A stretch of DNA of 64,000 bases from Bradyrhizobium sp. NAS96.2 (GTDB lineage: Bacteria; Pseudomonadota; Alphaproteobacteria; Rhizobiales; Xanthobacteraceae): NCBI RefSeq assembly GCF_001908235.1, contig NZ_LGHK01000071.1, positions 1 to 64,000 on the forward strand, given 5' to 3'. Positions 25,792 through 35,700 of this stretch are shown in pieces. Below the pieces are notes generated by a model. The model was not told the DNA's origin. It ran no database searches and was given only the letters and a program-made list of their open reading frames with translations. The translations under genes and the position numbers were made by a program. Every line of letters begins with the position of its first letter. Position 1 is the first letter of the stretch.

Positions 25792-26765
25792 CAGGCCACT
25801 CCTTCCTTCGGTTTGAGCACACCTGCGGGCTTGGGCGCTGCCGCAGGCTTGGGCTCGGCCGCCGACTCGCCCTGCGTCACAGCCTTGCGCTCGGTGCCGG
25901 CATTGGTCATCACGGTGTAGAACACCCAGCACACGATCAGGATGATCAGATTGTAGACCAGCGACAGCGCCGCAGCCTTGCCGAGGTCGAACTGGCCGAG
26001 CGCGATCTTGACGAGCTCGATCGAGACGAAGGTCGTCGAGTTGCCGGGACCGCCGCCGGTGACCACGAACGGCTCGGTGTAGATCATGAAACTGTCCATG
26101 AAGCGCAGCAGCACCGCGATCAAGAGCACGCGGTTCATCTTCGGCAGCTGGATCGCCTTGAACACCGCCCAGCGCGAGGCGCCGTCGATCTGCGCCGCCT
26201 GGTAATATGCGTCGGGGATCGACTTCAGGCCGGCGTAGCACAGCAGCGCGACGAGGCTGGTCCAGTGCCAGACGTCCATCACGATGACCGTGACCCAGGC
26301 GTCGATGTCGTTGGAGACGTAATTGTAGTTGAAGCCGAGGTAATTCAGCGTGTAGCCGAGCAGGCCGATGTCGGGGCGGCCGAAGATCTGCCAGATGGTG
26401 CCGACCACGTTCCACGGAATCAACAGCGGCAACGCGAGGATGACGAGGCAGGCCGCGACGCTCCAACCCTCGCGCGGCATCGACAGCGCGACGACGATGC
26501 CGAGCGGCACCTCGATCGCCAGGATCACGGCGGAGAAGAACAAATTACGGCCGAGCGAGGCCAGGAAGCGGCCGCCGAGATCGGTCGAGGGATCGAGCAA
26601 TTCCTTGAACCAGCCGACGCCGTTCCAGAAGAACTGGTTGTTGCCGAAGGTGTCCTGCATCGAATAGTTCACGACCGTCATCAGCGGCAGCACCGCCGAG
26701 AACGCGACCACCAGGAACACCGGCAGCACCAGGAACCAGGCTTTTTGGTTGATCGTCTTGTCCAT
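25791..26765 (-). CDS. glpP: glycerol ABC transporter permease GlpP
   Basis: 324 residues, ATG 26765 with a GGAAGGGG SD. A MalF-type permease: an N-terminal segment (WFLVLPVFLVVAFSAVLPLM), later segments, and the EAA loop YYQAAQIDGASRWAVFKAIQ followed by LPKMNRVLLIAVLLRFMDSF. The C-terminal ~30 residues are an alanine/proline/lysine-rich cytoplasmic tail. It overlaps glpT by one base and glpQ by one base. Confidence 0.93.
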   Translation of the reverse strand: MDKTINQKAWFLVLPVFLVVAFSAVLPLMTVVNYSMQDTFGNNQFFWNGVGWFKELLDPSTDLGGRFLASLGRNLFFSAVILAIEVPLGIVVALSMPREGWSVAACLVILALPLLIPWNVVGTIWQIFGRPDIGLLGYTLNYLGFNYNYVSNDIDAWVTVIVMDVWHWTSLVALLCYAGLKSIPDAYYQAAQIDGASRWAVFKAIQLPKMNRVLLIAVLLRFMDSFMIYTEPFVVTGGGPGNSTTFVSIELVKIALGQFDLGKAAALSLVYNLIILIVCWVFYTVMTNAGTERKAVTQGESAAEPKPAAAPKPAGVLKPKEGVA

Positions 26766-27850
26766 CAGGCGACCCCTTCCACCAAATGGCTGTCGGCATA
26801 GACGTGGACATAGGCGGGATTGAAAACGAGACCGGCGGTGTCGCCGGAGACCGAGAAGCCCGGCGGCACGCGCGCCGCGAGCTTGGTGTTGCCGACGCGA
26901 ACGCGGGCGAACTGGACGCGGCCGAGATCGTCGATCCGTTCGATGGTCGCCGACAGCAGCCCCGACGCCGGCGGAGCGACATCGACGAATTCGGGCCGCA
27001 CACCAATCTCGATCTTTTTGCCGGACGGCAGGACACCATAGTTGCGATGCAGGCCGATGACGTGGCCGTCGATCCGCGCCTCGTGGCCCGAGACCTCGGC
27101 AGGCACGATGTTCATGCCGGGCGAGCCGATGAAATAGCCGACGAAGGTGTGCGCCGGCTTGTCGAACAATTCGGCCGGCGTGCCACTCTGCACCACGCGG
27201 CCGTCATGCATGACGACGACGGTATCGGCGAAGGTCAGCGCCTCGGTCTGGTCGTGGGTGACGTAGATCATCGTGAGGTCGAGCTCGCGATGCAGCGCCT
27301 TCAATTTGGAGCGCAGCTGCCATTTCAGCTCGGGATCGATCACCGTCAGCGGTTCGTCGAACAGGACGGCGGCGACGTCGGAACGCACCAAGCCGCGGCC
27401 GAGCGAGATCTTCTGCTTGGCGTCGGCGGTGAGCCGCGTCGCCTTGCGGTTCAGATACGGCGTGAGGTCGAGCAGACCGGCGATCTGCTTGACCCGTGCA
27501 TCGACCTCGGCCTTGGCGATACCGCGGTTCTTCAGCGGGAACGCCAGGTTCTCGCCCACCGTCATGGTGTCGTAGATCACAGGGAACTGGAACACCTGCG
27601 CGATGTTGCGCTTCTGCGTCGATAGCGGCGTGATGTCACGGCCGTCGAACAGGATCTGGCCGCGCGACGGCGTCACGATGCCGGAAATCAAATTGAGTAG
27701 CGTGGTCTTGCCGCAGCCGGACGGCCCGAGCAACGCATAGGCGCCGCCCTGCCGCCAGGTCATGGTGACCGGCTTCAGCGCAAAGGATTCCAGGGGCGCG
27801 TCATTGCCGTTGTAGGACTGCGCGAGATCGACGAGGTCAATGCGGGCCAT
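26765..27850 (-). CDS. glpT: glycerol ABC transporter ATPase GlpT (degenerate signature motif)
   Basis: 361 residues, ATG 27850 with GGGAGG 6 nt upstream. A MalK-type ATPase with Walker A GPSGCGKTT, Walker B AAVLFDEP, the H-loop VTHDQTEA and a C-terminal TOBE-like domain (EIGVRPEFVDVAPP). The usual LSGGQ signature is replaced by LTADAKQKISLGRG, so one of the two composite ATP sites formed with GlpS may be catalytically impaired. It is translationally linked to glpP. Confidence 0.92.
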   Translation of the reverse strand: MARIDLVDLAQSYNGNDAPLESFALKPVTMTWRQGGAYALLGPSGCGKTTLLNLISGIVTPSRGQILFDGRDITPLSTQKRNIAQVFQFPVIYDTMTVGENLAFPLKNRGIAKAEVDARVKQIAGLLDLTPYLNRKATRLTADAKQKISLGRGLVRSDVAAVLFDEPLTVIDPELKWQLRSKLKALHRELDLTMIYVTHDQTEALTFADTVVVMHDGRVVQSGTPAELFDKPAHTFVGYFIGSPGMNIVPAEVSGHEARIDGHVIGLHRNYGVLPSGKKIEIGVRPEFVDVAPPASGLLSATIERIDDLGRVQFARVRVGNTKLAARVPPGFSVSGDTAGLVFNPAYVHVYADSHLVEGVA

Positions 27851-27862
27851 GAAGCACCTCCC

Positions 27863-28947
<1,085 letters not shown>

Positions 28948-28951
<4 letters not shown>

Positions 28952-30492
28952 GCCCGTCCTCCCGCTTCGCGGAGGGGACGTTCACCGGACACGCGGTTGG
29001 CGGCCATCCACTCGTCGAGCGCGGCGATTTCACCCGCCGTCATCCGCAAGCCCAGCTTGGATCGTCGCCAGACGACATCTTCCGCAGTCCGAGCCCATTC
29101 GTTCGCCATCAGGTACCGGACTTCACTCTCCGTCAAGGTGGCGCCGAAGGAACGGCCGAGATCTTCAGCCGATGCTGCATTGCCGAGGACCTTTGCGGCG
29201 CGCGTGCCGTAGGCGTGCGCGAGACGGTTGGCGTGGGGCTGCGCGAGGAACGGATAGTTGCGAACCAGTTCGACGGCTAGCGCCGCGACCGCGGAGACAT
29301 CCATGTCGCCGCCGGGCAGCGGCGCCTTGCCGGTCCAGCGCTCCTGCGCTTTCGCGCCCTTGAGATAAGGCGCGAGCCGCTCCAGCGCTTCTTCGGACAG
29401 CCGGCGATAGGTCGTGATCTTGCCGCCATAGATCGACAGCAGCGGCGCACCGCCGGGCGTATCGAGCTCGAACACATAGTCGCGGGTCGCGGCCTTGGCC
29501 TCGCTCGCGCCGTCGTCATAGAGCGGACGCACGCCGGAATAATTCCAGACCACGTCCTGCGGCTTCACCGGCTTGGCGAGGTATTCGCTTGCGGAGGCGC
29601 AGAGATACTCGATCTCCTCCTGCGTCGCCTTCACCTTGGCCGGATCGCCGTCATAGTCGCGATCCGTGGTGCCGATCAGCGAAAATTCGTTCTGATAGGG
29701 AATCACGAAGATGATGCGGCCGTCGGCATTCTGGAAGATGTAGGCGCGGTCGTGGTCGTAGAGCTTGGGCACCACGATGTGGGAGCCCTGCACCAGCCGC
29801 ACCTTGGCCCGCGCGTTGACGCCGGCGCCTGACGCCAGCACCTGTTCGACCCAGGGACCGCCGGCATTGACCAGCACGCGCGACTTGATCGTCTCACGTG
29901 AACCGCTCGTCGTATCCTCGACCGTGACGTGCCAGACGCCGTCGACCTGCCGGGTCTCGACCGCGCGGGTGCGGGTGCGGATCTCCGCGCCACGATCAGC
30001 GGCATCGCGCGCCGTGAGCGCAACCAGCCGCGCGTCGTCGACGAAGCAATCGGAATATTCAAAGCCCTTGGTGTAGCGGCCGGGGATCAGCGGCTTGCCG
30101 ACCACGTCGCGCGTCAGATCGACCGAGCGCGTCGCCGGCAGCAGATGCCGGCCGCCGATATGGTCGTAGAGGAAGAGACCGAGCCGAAGCAGCCAGGCCG
30201 GGCGCAGGCCCGCGTGGTGCGGCAAAACGAAACGCAGCGGGCGAATGATATGCGGCGCGATCTGCCAGAGGATCTCGCGCTCGATCAGCGCCTCGCGCAC
30301 CAGACGAAACTCGTAATATTCGAGATAGCGCAGGCCGCCATGCACGAGCTTGGTCGACCAGGACGACGTCCCACTGGCCAAGTCATTCATTTCACAGAGG
30401 AAAACAGAATTACCCCGGCCCGCCGCATCGCGCGCGATGCCGCAGCCATTAACGCCGCCTCCAATGATGGCGAGGTCGTAAATTCGGTCCAA
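28948..30492 (-). CDS. glpD: glycerol-3-phosphate dehydrogenase GlpD (TTG start)
   Basis: 514 residues from a TTG at 30492 behind GGGGGAAG, 6 nt upstream. The FAD-binding N-terminus (LAIIGGGVNGCGIARDAAGR) is immediately after the start. The family motifs ASGTSSWSTKLVHGGLRYLE, LVNAGGPWVEQVL and YGGKITTYRRLSEEALERL follow. The C-terminal DAO_C domain ends near the stop. It is membrane-associated and oxidises glycerol-3-phosphate to DHAP, feeding electrons to quinone. It is the first gene of the glp operon. No glycerol kinase gene is present in this window. Confidence 0.95.
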
Positions 30493-30534
30493 AGAACGCT
30501 TCCCCCGGCAACCGCCTTCGCTTTGACGGTTTTA

Positions 30535-30581
30535 CTTTCGGATTGGAGTAGATCACAACAAAAAACGAAAGCAAAGCGAAA
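30535..30581 (-). promoter_or_regulatory. candidate GlpR operator / glp promoter region
   Basis: The only AT-rich stretch between glpR and glpD. It contains CTTTCG (30535-30540) and inverted CGAAAG (30566-30571), plus a second CGAAA (30577-30581) 11 bp on. On the coding strand these read TTTCG repeats, the kind of site bound by DeoR-type regulators. It lies 43-90 nt upstream of the glpD TTG. Confidence 0.5.
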
Positions 30582-30680
30582 ATGGGGAACTTTAGCTGGG
30601 GATTTTTTGGGCGGGACGATCGCGGCGGGGGCACAAATCTCGGACCGTCGCCCCCGTGAACGGCCTCGCGGATGACTCTT

Positions 30681-30865
30681 ATTCTCCCCCGGAGGGGTCG
30701 AGACGAGCGGAGCTCGCTCTGGGATCGGTTCGCATGCAATGCGAACCGAGGTGGGGTGAGGGTCTCTCCTATCGGGCGCTGCCCGAGTGGAGAGATCACC
30801 CCACCCCGCCTCACATCTCGCTTCGCTCGCTGTGAACCGCCCCTCTCCCCCTCCAGGGGGGCTGA
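30681..30865. repeat. long palindromic intergenic repeat
   Basis: A large interrupted inverted repeat: CTCCCCCGGAGGGG near the left end and CCCCTCCAGGGGGG near the right, with inner arms such as GGTGGGGTGAGGGTCTCTC and GAGAGATCACCCCACCCC around 30750-30818. It is related in style to 11601-11721 and 39434-39553. It lies between glpR and the glpD promoter. Confidence 0.7.
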
Positions 30866-30951
30866 ATGGCGCGGCATCCATTTGTCACCAGCGAGTCAGC
30901 GAAGACACTGACTATTCAGAGCTCCGCGCTGCGCGCGGCTTCGTCGCATCC

Positions 30952-31060
30952 GCTGTCATGCCCCGCTTCAAGCGGGGCATCCAGTACGCCGCGGCGTCTC
31001 GGCTCAAGCGCGAATGTCTCTGGAATACTGGATCGCCCGGTCAAGCCGGGCGATGACAGC
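30952..31060. repeat. TGTCATGCCCCGC / GGGCGATGACAGC palindromic repeat
   Basis: Outer arms GCTGTCATGCCCCGCTT and CCGGGCGATGACAGC, with an inner hairpin of each arm (CCCCGCTTCAAGCGGGGC and GCCCGGTCAAGCCGGGC). It ends 14 nt before the glpR stop. A decayed relative is at 216-300. Confidence 0.8.
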
Positions 31061-31074
31061 GAGATGATACGGAA

Positions 31075-31905
31075 TCACGCGCTGCGCAGCGTCGCCGGTG
31101 TCGCGTCGGCGCCATTGTCGTCGATATCGACTTGCGGCTTGTCCATCGCGACGACCACCTCGATCCCCCTGCTGTGGCAGATGTTGGCGAGGCCCGCGGG
31201 CAAGGGCGAATCGGTCACGAAGGTCTGGATCTGGCTCATATGCGCGATGCGCACCGGCGCGCTGCGGCGGAGTTTGGTCGCATCCGACACCAGCATCACG
31301 TTGCGCGCATTGGCGATGATCGCCTGCGCCACCTGCACCTCGCGATAGTCGAAGTCGAGCAGCGCGCCCTCCTCGTCGATCGCGGACGCACCGATGATGG
31401 CGTAGTCGACCTTGAACTGGCCAATCAACTGCGTCGCCGTGGAGCCGACCACCGCACCGTCGGCGCGGCGCACCGTGCCGCCGGCGACCACCACCTCGAT
31501 GCGCGGATGGCGATACAGCAGCATCGCGACGTTGAGGTTGTTGGTGATGACAAGCAGATCCTCATGCGAGGTCAGCGCGCTCGCTACCTCTTCCGTGGTG
31601 GTGCCGATATTGATGAACAGCGAGCAGCCGTTGGGAATCCGCGCGGCCGCAGCGGCGCCGATCGCCTTCTTCTCCTCGGCGGCAACAAAGCGCCGCGCCT
31701 CATAGGCGAGGTTCTCGACGCCCGAGGCGATGATCGCGCCGCCATGGATGCGGGTCAGCGACCGCTCGTCGCAGAGATCGTTGAGGTCCTTGCGGATGGT
31801 CTGCGCCGACACCTCGAACCGCTTGGCAAGGTCTTCGACCATGACCCGGCCGAATGCGCGTGCAATGTTGAGGATTTCAGTCTGGCGATGGGAGAGTCCG
31901 GCCAC
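31075..31905 (-). CDS. glpR: DeoR-family regulator GlpR
   Basis: 276 residues from GTG 31905 with a G-rich SD 6 nt upstream. DeoR helix-turn-helix LSHRQTEILNIARAFGRVMV, then EDLAKRFEVSAQTIRKDLND and the RIHGGAI wing end. The sugar-isomerase-like effector domain follows (NGCSLFINIGTTTEEVASAL, VVVAGGTVRRADGAVVG, DYAIIGASAIDEEGALLDFD). It lies upstream of and in the same direction as the glp operon, so it most likely represses it until glycerol-3-phosphate binds. It may be co-transcribed with the HAD gene 105 nt upstream. Confidence 0.92.
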   Translation of the reverse strand: MAGLSHRQTEILNIARAFGRVMVEDLAKRFEVSAQTIRKDLNDLCDERSLTRIHGGAIIASGVENLAYEARRFVAAEEKKAIGAAAAARIPNGCSLFINIGTTTEEVASALTSHEDLLVITNNLNVAMLLYRHPRIEVVVAGGTVRRADGAVVGSTATQLIGQFKVDYAIIGASAIDEEGALLDFDYREVQVAQAIIANARNVMLVSDATKLRRSAPVRIAHMSQIQTFVTDSPLPAGLANICHSRGIEVVVAMDKPQVDIDDNGADATPATLRSA

Positions 31906-32010
31906 GGCGGCCCCCTTGAAACGGCAAGTCGCCCATGGTGCGACCGTTCGGCACCGAGGTCAACGAGCAAGCATGGCCGGGGTCAAGAACTGCGTTGCAG
32001 CAATGCCGAT

Positions 32011-32721
32011 TTACCAAGTCATGGCCGACGCAACCAGGCGGATCAATTCCGGATCGTCGAACGCCCGGGCGCTGGCGACGGCGCCCGCCGCGAGCAGATC
32101 GGCATGACTGAGCCCGGTTCGCATCCCGATCGTCGCGATGCCGGCGGCTGTGGCGGACTGAATGCCGGAGCGCGAGTCCTCGAACGCCAGTGACGCCGAT
32201 GCCGCCGCGCGCGCGAGGCGCAGCCCCTCGAGATAGGGCAACGGGTGCGGCTTGCCGTGCGCCAGCTCGTCGCCGATCACGAGGGCCTTGAAACGGTGCG
32301 CGATGCCCAGTCCCGAGAGCAGCAGTTCGGCGTTCGGGCGCGGCGCATTGGTCACCGCCACCATCGGCACGCCGGCGCGATCGGCGCGGTCGAGCAGCGC
32401 CATTAATCCCGGCACCGGCACGATCTGGCCGCTGACCAGTTCGCGGAAGATCCGCTCCTTCTCGCTGAGGATGCTGGCGCGGCGCTCAGGCGGCTCGTGG
32501 GCGAGGAAGCGCTCGCCGATCGACGCGTTGGAGAAGCCTTGCAGCTCCCTGCCGAAGCGCGCGTGATCGAACGAATGTCCATGCGGGCCGAGCACCCGGT
32601 TGAACGCGGCCAGATGGAGTGGATCGCTGTCGGCGAGCGTGCCGTCGATATCGAACAGCAGCGCCCCTTGTGTCTGCGACGCTCCTTGTGTCTGCGACGC
32701 TTGGCCTTGTGTCTGCGACAT
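32011..32721 (-). CDS. HAD-superfamily phosphatase with tandem-repeat N-terminus
   Basis: 236 residues. HAD subfamily IA: the DxD motif in LLFDIDGTLADSDPLHLAAF, motif II in MVAVTNAPRP, motif III GKPHPLPYLEGL, and motif IV in LAFEDSRSGIQSA, as in the beta-phosphoglucomutase/phosphoglycolate phosphatase group. Just before the first strand, residues ~2-19 are a three-fold SQTQG repeat encoded by an 18-bp tandem repeat. Position next to glpR suggests, but does not prove, action on a glycerol-pathway phosphate ester. The start codon lies in the last repeat; the SD is weak. Confidence 0.88.
   Translation of the reverse strand: MSQTQGQASQTQGASQTQGALLFDIDGTLADSDPLHLAAFNRVLGPHGHSFDHARFGRELQGFSNASIGERFLAHEPPERRASILSEKERIFRELVSGQIVPVPGLMALLDRADRAGVPMVAVTNAPRPNAELLLSGLGIAHRFKALVIGDELAHGKPHPLPYLEGLRLARAAASASLAFEDSRSGIQSATAAGIATIGMRTGLSHADLLAAGAVASARAFDDPELIRLVASAMTW
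32666..32721. repeat. 18-bp coding minisatellite
   Basis: CCTTGTGTCTGCGACGCT occurs at 32666-32683 and 32684-32701, then after a TGG insertion as CCTTGTGTCTGCGACAT at 32705-32721. It encodes the SQTQG repeats at the HAD protein N-terminus. Copy number could vary without breaking the frame. Confidence 0.9.
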
Positions 32722-32805
32722 CCGGGGAAATATTCCGTGATTCCGGATGCATCAATACAGCCTCTTGCGGCGCGCGCAAACGGCGCACCGCAGCTCATTG
32801 GCCGA

Positions 32806-33000
32806 TCAGGAAGCGACCTGCAAAATTTGCCCGGTGACAAGGCGTCGCGCCGCACGCTCGGCCTCGCGTGCGTTGCGGAAGATTTGGCCTTCAAGGGCCT
32901 GGAAAAGGTGCGAGGCTGCAAAAAACGCGTACCCGCGTGCGTCGCGCACCACGATACCCGCGGTTTGTGAATTTACCTCGATCACGCAGCAGTCTGACAT
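32806..33000 (-). CDS. small conserved hypothetical protein
   Basis: 64 residues, ATG 33000 with GAGG 8 nt upstream. The sequence alternates strands and a helix (SDCCVIEVNSQTAGIVVRDA, ARGYAFFAASHLFQALEG, then IFRNAREAERAARRL). It looks like a compact alpha/beta mini-domain of the kind common in Bradyrhizobium genomes. No function recognised. Confidence 0.65.
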   Translation of the reverse strand: MSDCCVIEVNSQTAGIVVRDARGYAFFAASHLFQALEGQIFRNAREAERAARRLVTGQILQVAS

Positions 33001-33154
33001 TATCGGCCTCGGTTTGATTCCGGGCCGACAACGGCGTCGCCGCCTGTTTGTTCCTCGGTTTATTTGCGAAGTGAAGCGCTGTTTTTGCAGCTCCGGTCTC
33101 AGTTTCGACGCGTTTTACTCGCGCCGAATCAGCGGCGTTTTCGCGCGAAAAACG

Positions 33155-33601
33155 TCAGGTCGAAATCGTCGCGCCGTCGCGCTGGATCGGTTGCGGATGG
33201 CCCTGCTCGTCGATCGAGACATAGGTGAAATTGCCGTCGGTGACGAGGATCGATTGCTGCGCGCGGCGGCGCAGCACCCAGGCTTCGAGATGCACCGTGA
33301 TCGAGGTGCGGCCGACGCGCACGAGGTTGGCGTGCACCGAGACCAGATCGCCGACATAGACTGCCTTGCGAAAATTCATCGCGTCGATCGCGACCGTCAC
33401 AGTGCGCGACTTCGCAACCTTGCCCGCGAACACGCCGCCGCCGAGATCCATCTGGCTGAGCAGCCAGCCGCCGAAGATATCGCCATTGGCGTTGGTGTCG
33501 GCCGGCATCGCCAACGTGCGGATGCAGAGATCGCCCTGCGGCTCGTTGCCGCTGATCGGCGGCGCGTGAACATGAGTCTCGGGTGCTTGGGTGTCGGTCA
33601 C
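33155..33601 (-). CDS. yciA: acyl-CoA thioesterase, YciA type
   Basis: 148 residues. Hotdog fold of the YciA/ACOT group: MPADTNANGDIFGGWLLSQM (conserved N and D/G positions), then GKVAKSRTVTVAIDAMNFRK and VYVGDLVSVHANLVRVGRTS. It hydrolyses acyl-CoA thioesters. Its ATG overlaps the fadJ stop by 4 nt (33598-33601), making it the last gene of the beta-oxidation operon. It could adjust free CoA. Confidence 0.9.
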   Translation of the reverse strand: MTDTQAPETHVHAPPISGNEPQGDLCIRTLAMPADTNANGDIFGGWLLSQMDLGGGVFAGKVAKSRTVTVAIDAMNFRKAVYVGDLVSVHANLVRVGRTSITVHLEAWVLRRRAQQSILVTDGNFTYVSIDEQGHPQPIQRDGATIST

Positions 33602-35700
33602 TTGAAGCCCTCCCAGCCGGTATCCGGCGCAAATCGCCCGCCGAACTTGCGCATCAGCGATTGCATGGTCGACACGATATTGTCGATGCCGCGGCTGCGC
33701 GCATAGTTGAGCGGGCCGCCACGGAACGGCGCATAGCCGGTGCCGAAGATCATCGCGCCGTCGACCATGTCGGGATCGTCGACGATGCCTTCGCGCAGGG
33801 CGGCGACGCAGACATTCGAGATCGGCAGCACCAGCCGATCAATCATTTCATCGCTCACCTTCGGGCCGGTCTCCGGCAGCGGCGATTTCTCCGCCTTGCC
33901 GTCCTTCCAGGTATAGAAGCCCTTGCCGGTCTTCCGGCCGAGCTCGCCCTTGGCGACTTTTTCGCGCAGCCAGGCAGGCGTCGGCGGCAGCGTGTCACCG
34001 AACTTCGAGCGCAGCATGTCGCCGACATCGAGGCAGATATCGAGGCCGACCTGGTCGGCGAGCTCGATCGGGCCCATCGGCATGCCGAACTCGACGGCGG
34101 CCGCGTCGATCAGGCGCTGGTCGGTCTTCTCGTCCAGCATCATCATCGCTTCCAGCATGTAGGGCGTCAGCGCGCGGTTGACGAGGAAACCCGGCGAGCT
34201 CTTCACCGGCAGCGGCAGGCGATCGATGGCGCCGACAAAGGCCAGCGCCTGCCTGAGCAGGCTGGCATCGGCGCTGTCATGGCTGACGACCTCGACGAGT
34301 TGCAGCCGCGACACCGGATTGAAGAAATGCAGGCCGAGCAGCCGCTCCGGCGTTGCAAGCGTGGTACGCAGATCCTGCAGCGGGATGCTCGACGTGTTGG
34401 TGGCGAGGATCGCGCCCGGTTTCATCTTCGGCTCGAGGCCGGCATAGATCTTCTGCTTCAGCTCGAGCTTTTCCGGCACCGCCTCGATGATGAGATCTGC
34501 GTTGCGGACGCCCTCGCCGTCCATGTCGGGGATCATCCGGTCGAGCGCGTCGCGCTGGTCGATCTTCTTGCGCATGATCTTGCCGAACAGCTCGGACGCG
34601 CGCTTCATCGCGCCGGCGATTGGCTCCGGCTTCATATCTGCCAAGGTCACCCGCATGTCCTGGTTGGCGCACCAGGCCGCGATATCGCCGCCCATGGCAC
34701 CGGCGCCGATGACATGCACGTGCTGCACCTTGTTGCCAGAGCCTGCGACCTTCTTCATCTGCTCGCGCAGGAAGAACACGCGGATCAGGTTCTGCGCAGT
34801 CGGCGTCACCATCAGATTGGCGAACGAGGCCTTCTCCGCGTTCAGCATCGCCGAGCGGTTGCCAGCATGCTTCTCCCAGAGCTCGATTAGCGCGTAGGGC
34901 GCCGGATAATGCTTGCGCGGCGCCGCCTTCTCCGCCTCGCTGCGCATCCGCGAGGCGAGGAAGCCCCTGACCGGCCCGAAGTTGAGCAGCGAATTGAGCG
35001 CACCGGGCCTGGCGCGCTTGAGCCGGCCGAACACCGCGTCCTTCACCGCGTTGCGGACGTGGCGCTCCTGGGTCACGGCATCGACCAGGCCGAGCGACTT
35101 GGCGCGGCGCGCGTCGATCGTCTTGCCGGTCAGCATCAAGGTCATTGCCTGCATCGGGTTGACCAGCTCGGTGAAGCGCACGGTGCCGCCGAGGCCGGGA
35201 TGCAGGCCGAGCATCACCTCGGGAAAGCCGAACCGCGCGTCGTCGATCGCGATCCGCATCTGACAGGCGAGCGCGACCTCGAGGCCGCCGCCGAGGCAGA
35301 AGCCATGGATCACGGCGACCGACGGCACGCGCATCGCCTCGAGCCGGTCGATTACCGCATGGGCGCGGCCGATCGCGGTCTCGACCGCGCCGGGGTCGGT
35401 GACGCCGCGAAACTCGTTGACGTCGGCGCCGGCGATGAAGCCGCTTTTCTTCGCCGAGCGCACCACGAGGCCGGTCGGCCGCTGGTTCTCCAGCGCCGTG
35501 ACGATGGCATCGAGCTCTTCGAGCAGATCGGCGGACAGCGTATTGGCGCTGGCGCCGGCGCGGTCGAACAGCAGCCAGGCAATGCCGTCCTCGTCCCGCG
35601 TCAGCTTGAAATTCCTGTACGGGCTGTCGGCGGCCGGCTTCGGCCCGAGCTCGAGCACGCGATCGGCGAGAAGGTCCATGATCCGTGAATCCATGATCAC
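33598..35700 (-). CDS. fadJ: bifunctional enoyl-CoA hydratase / 3-hydroxyacyl-CoA dehydrogenase
   Basis: 700 residues. GTG 35700 overlaps the fadI TGA (GTGA); ATG 35694 is an alternative. N-terminal crotonase domain (~15-200): SGFIAGADVNEF oxyanion loop and GFCLGGGLEVALACQMRIA. A 3-hydroxyacyl-CoA dehydrogenase NAD domain starts ~322 (VHVIGAGAMGGDIAAWCANQ), with NTSSIPLQDL and GLHFFNPVSRLQLVEVV. Two C-terminal helical domains follow (KSSPGFLVNRALTPYMLEAM). It catalyses steps two and three of beta-oxidation. Confidence 0.93.
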   Translation of the reverse strand: MIMDSRIMDLLADRVLELGPKPAADSPYRNFKLTRDEDGIAWLLFDRAGASANTLSADLLEELDAIVTALENQRPTGLVVRSAKKSGFIAGADVNEFRGVTDPGAVETAIGRAHAVIDRLEAMRVPSVAVIHGFCLGGGLEVALACQMRIAIDDARFGFPEVMLGLHPGLGGTVRFTELVNPMQAMTLMLTGKTIDARRAKSLGLVDAVTQERHVRNAVKDAVFGRLKRARPGALNSLLNFGPVRGFLASRMRSEAEKAAPRKHYPAPYALIELWEKHAGNRSAMLNAEKASFANLMVTPTAQNLIRVFFLREQMKKVAGSGNKVQHVHVIGAGAMGGDIAAWCANQDMRVTLADMKPEPIAGAMKRASELFGKIMRKKIDQRDALDRMIPDMDGEGVRNADLIIEAVPEKLELKQKIYAGLEPKMKPGAILATNTSSIPLQDLRTTLATPERLLGLHFFNPVSRLQLVEVVSHDSADASLLRQALAFVGAIDRLPLPVKSSPGFLVNRALTPYMLEAMMMLDEKTDQRLIDAAAVEFGMPMGPIELADQVGLDICLDVGDMLRSKFGDTLPPTPAWLREKVAKGELGRKTGKGFYTWKDGKAEKSPLPETGPKVSDEMIDRLVLPISNVCVAALREGIVDDPDMVDGAMIFGTGYAPFRGGPLNYARSRGIDNIVSTMQSLMRKFGGRFAPDTGWEGFK

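Noticed and set aside
25792..26466. N-terminal extension of the glpQ frame
   Set aside because: It lies entirely over glpP in another frame. The translational start at 25791 overlaps the glpP stop and gives a normal permease length.
30681..31060. Possible small genes in the glpR-glpD gap
   Set aside because: All frames there run through two palindromic repeat elements. The text reflects inverted repeats, not protein.
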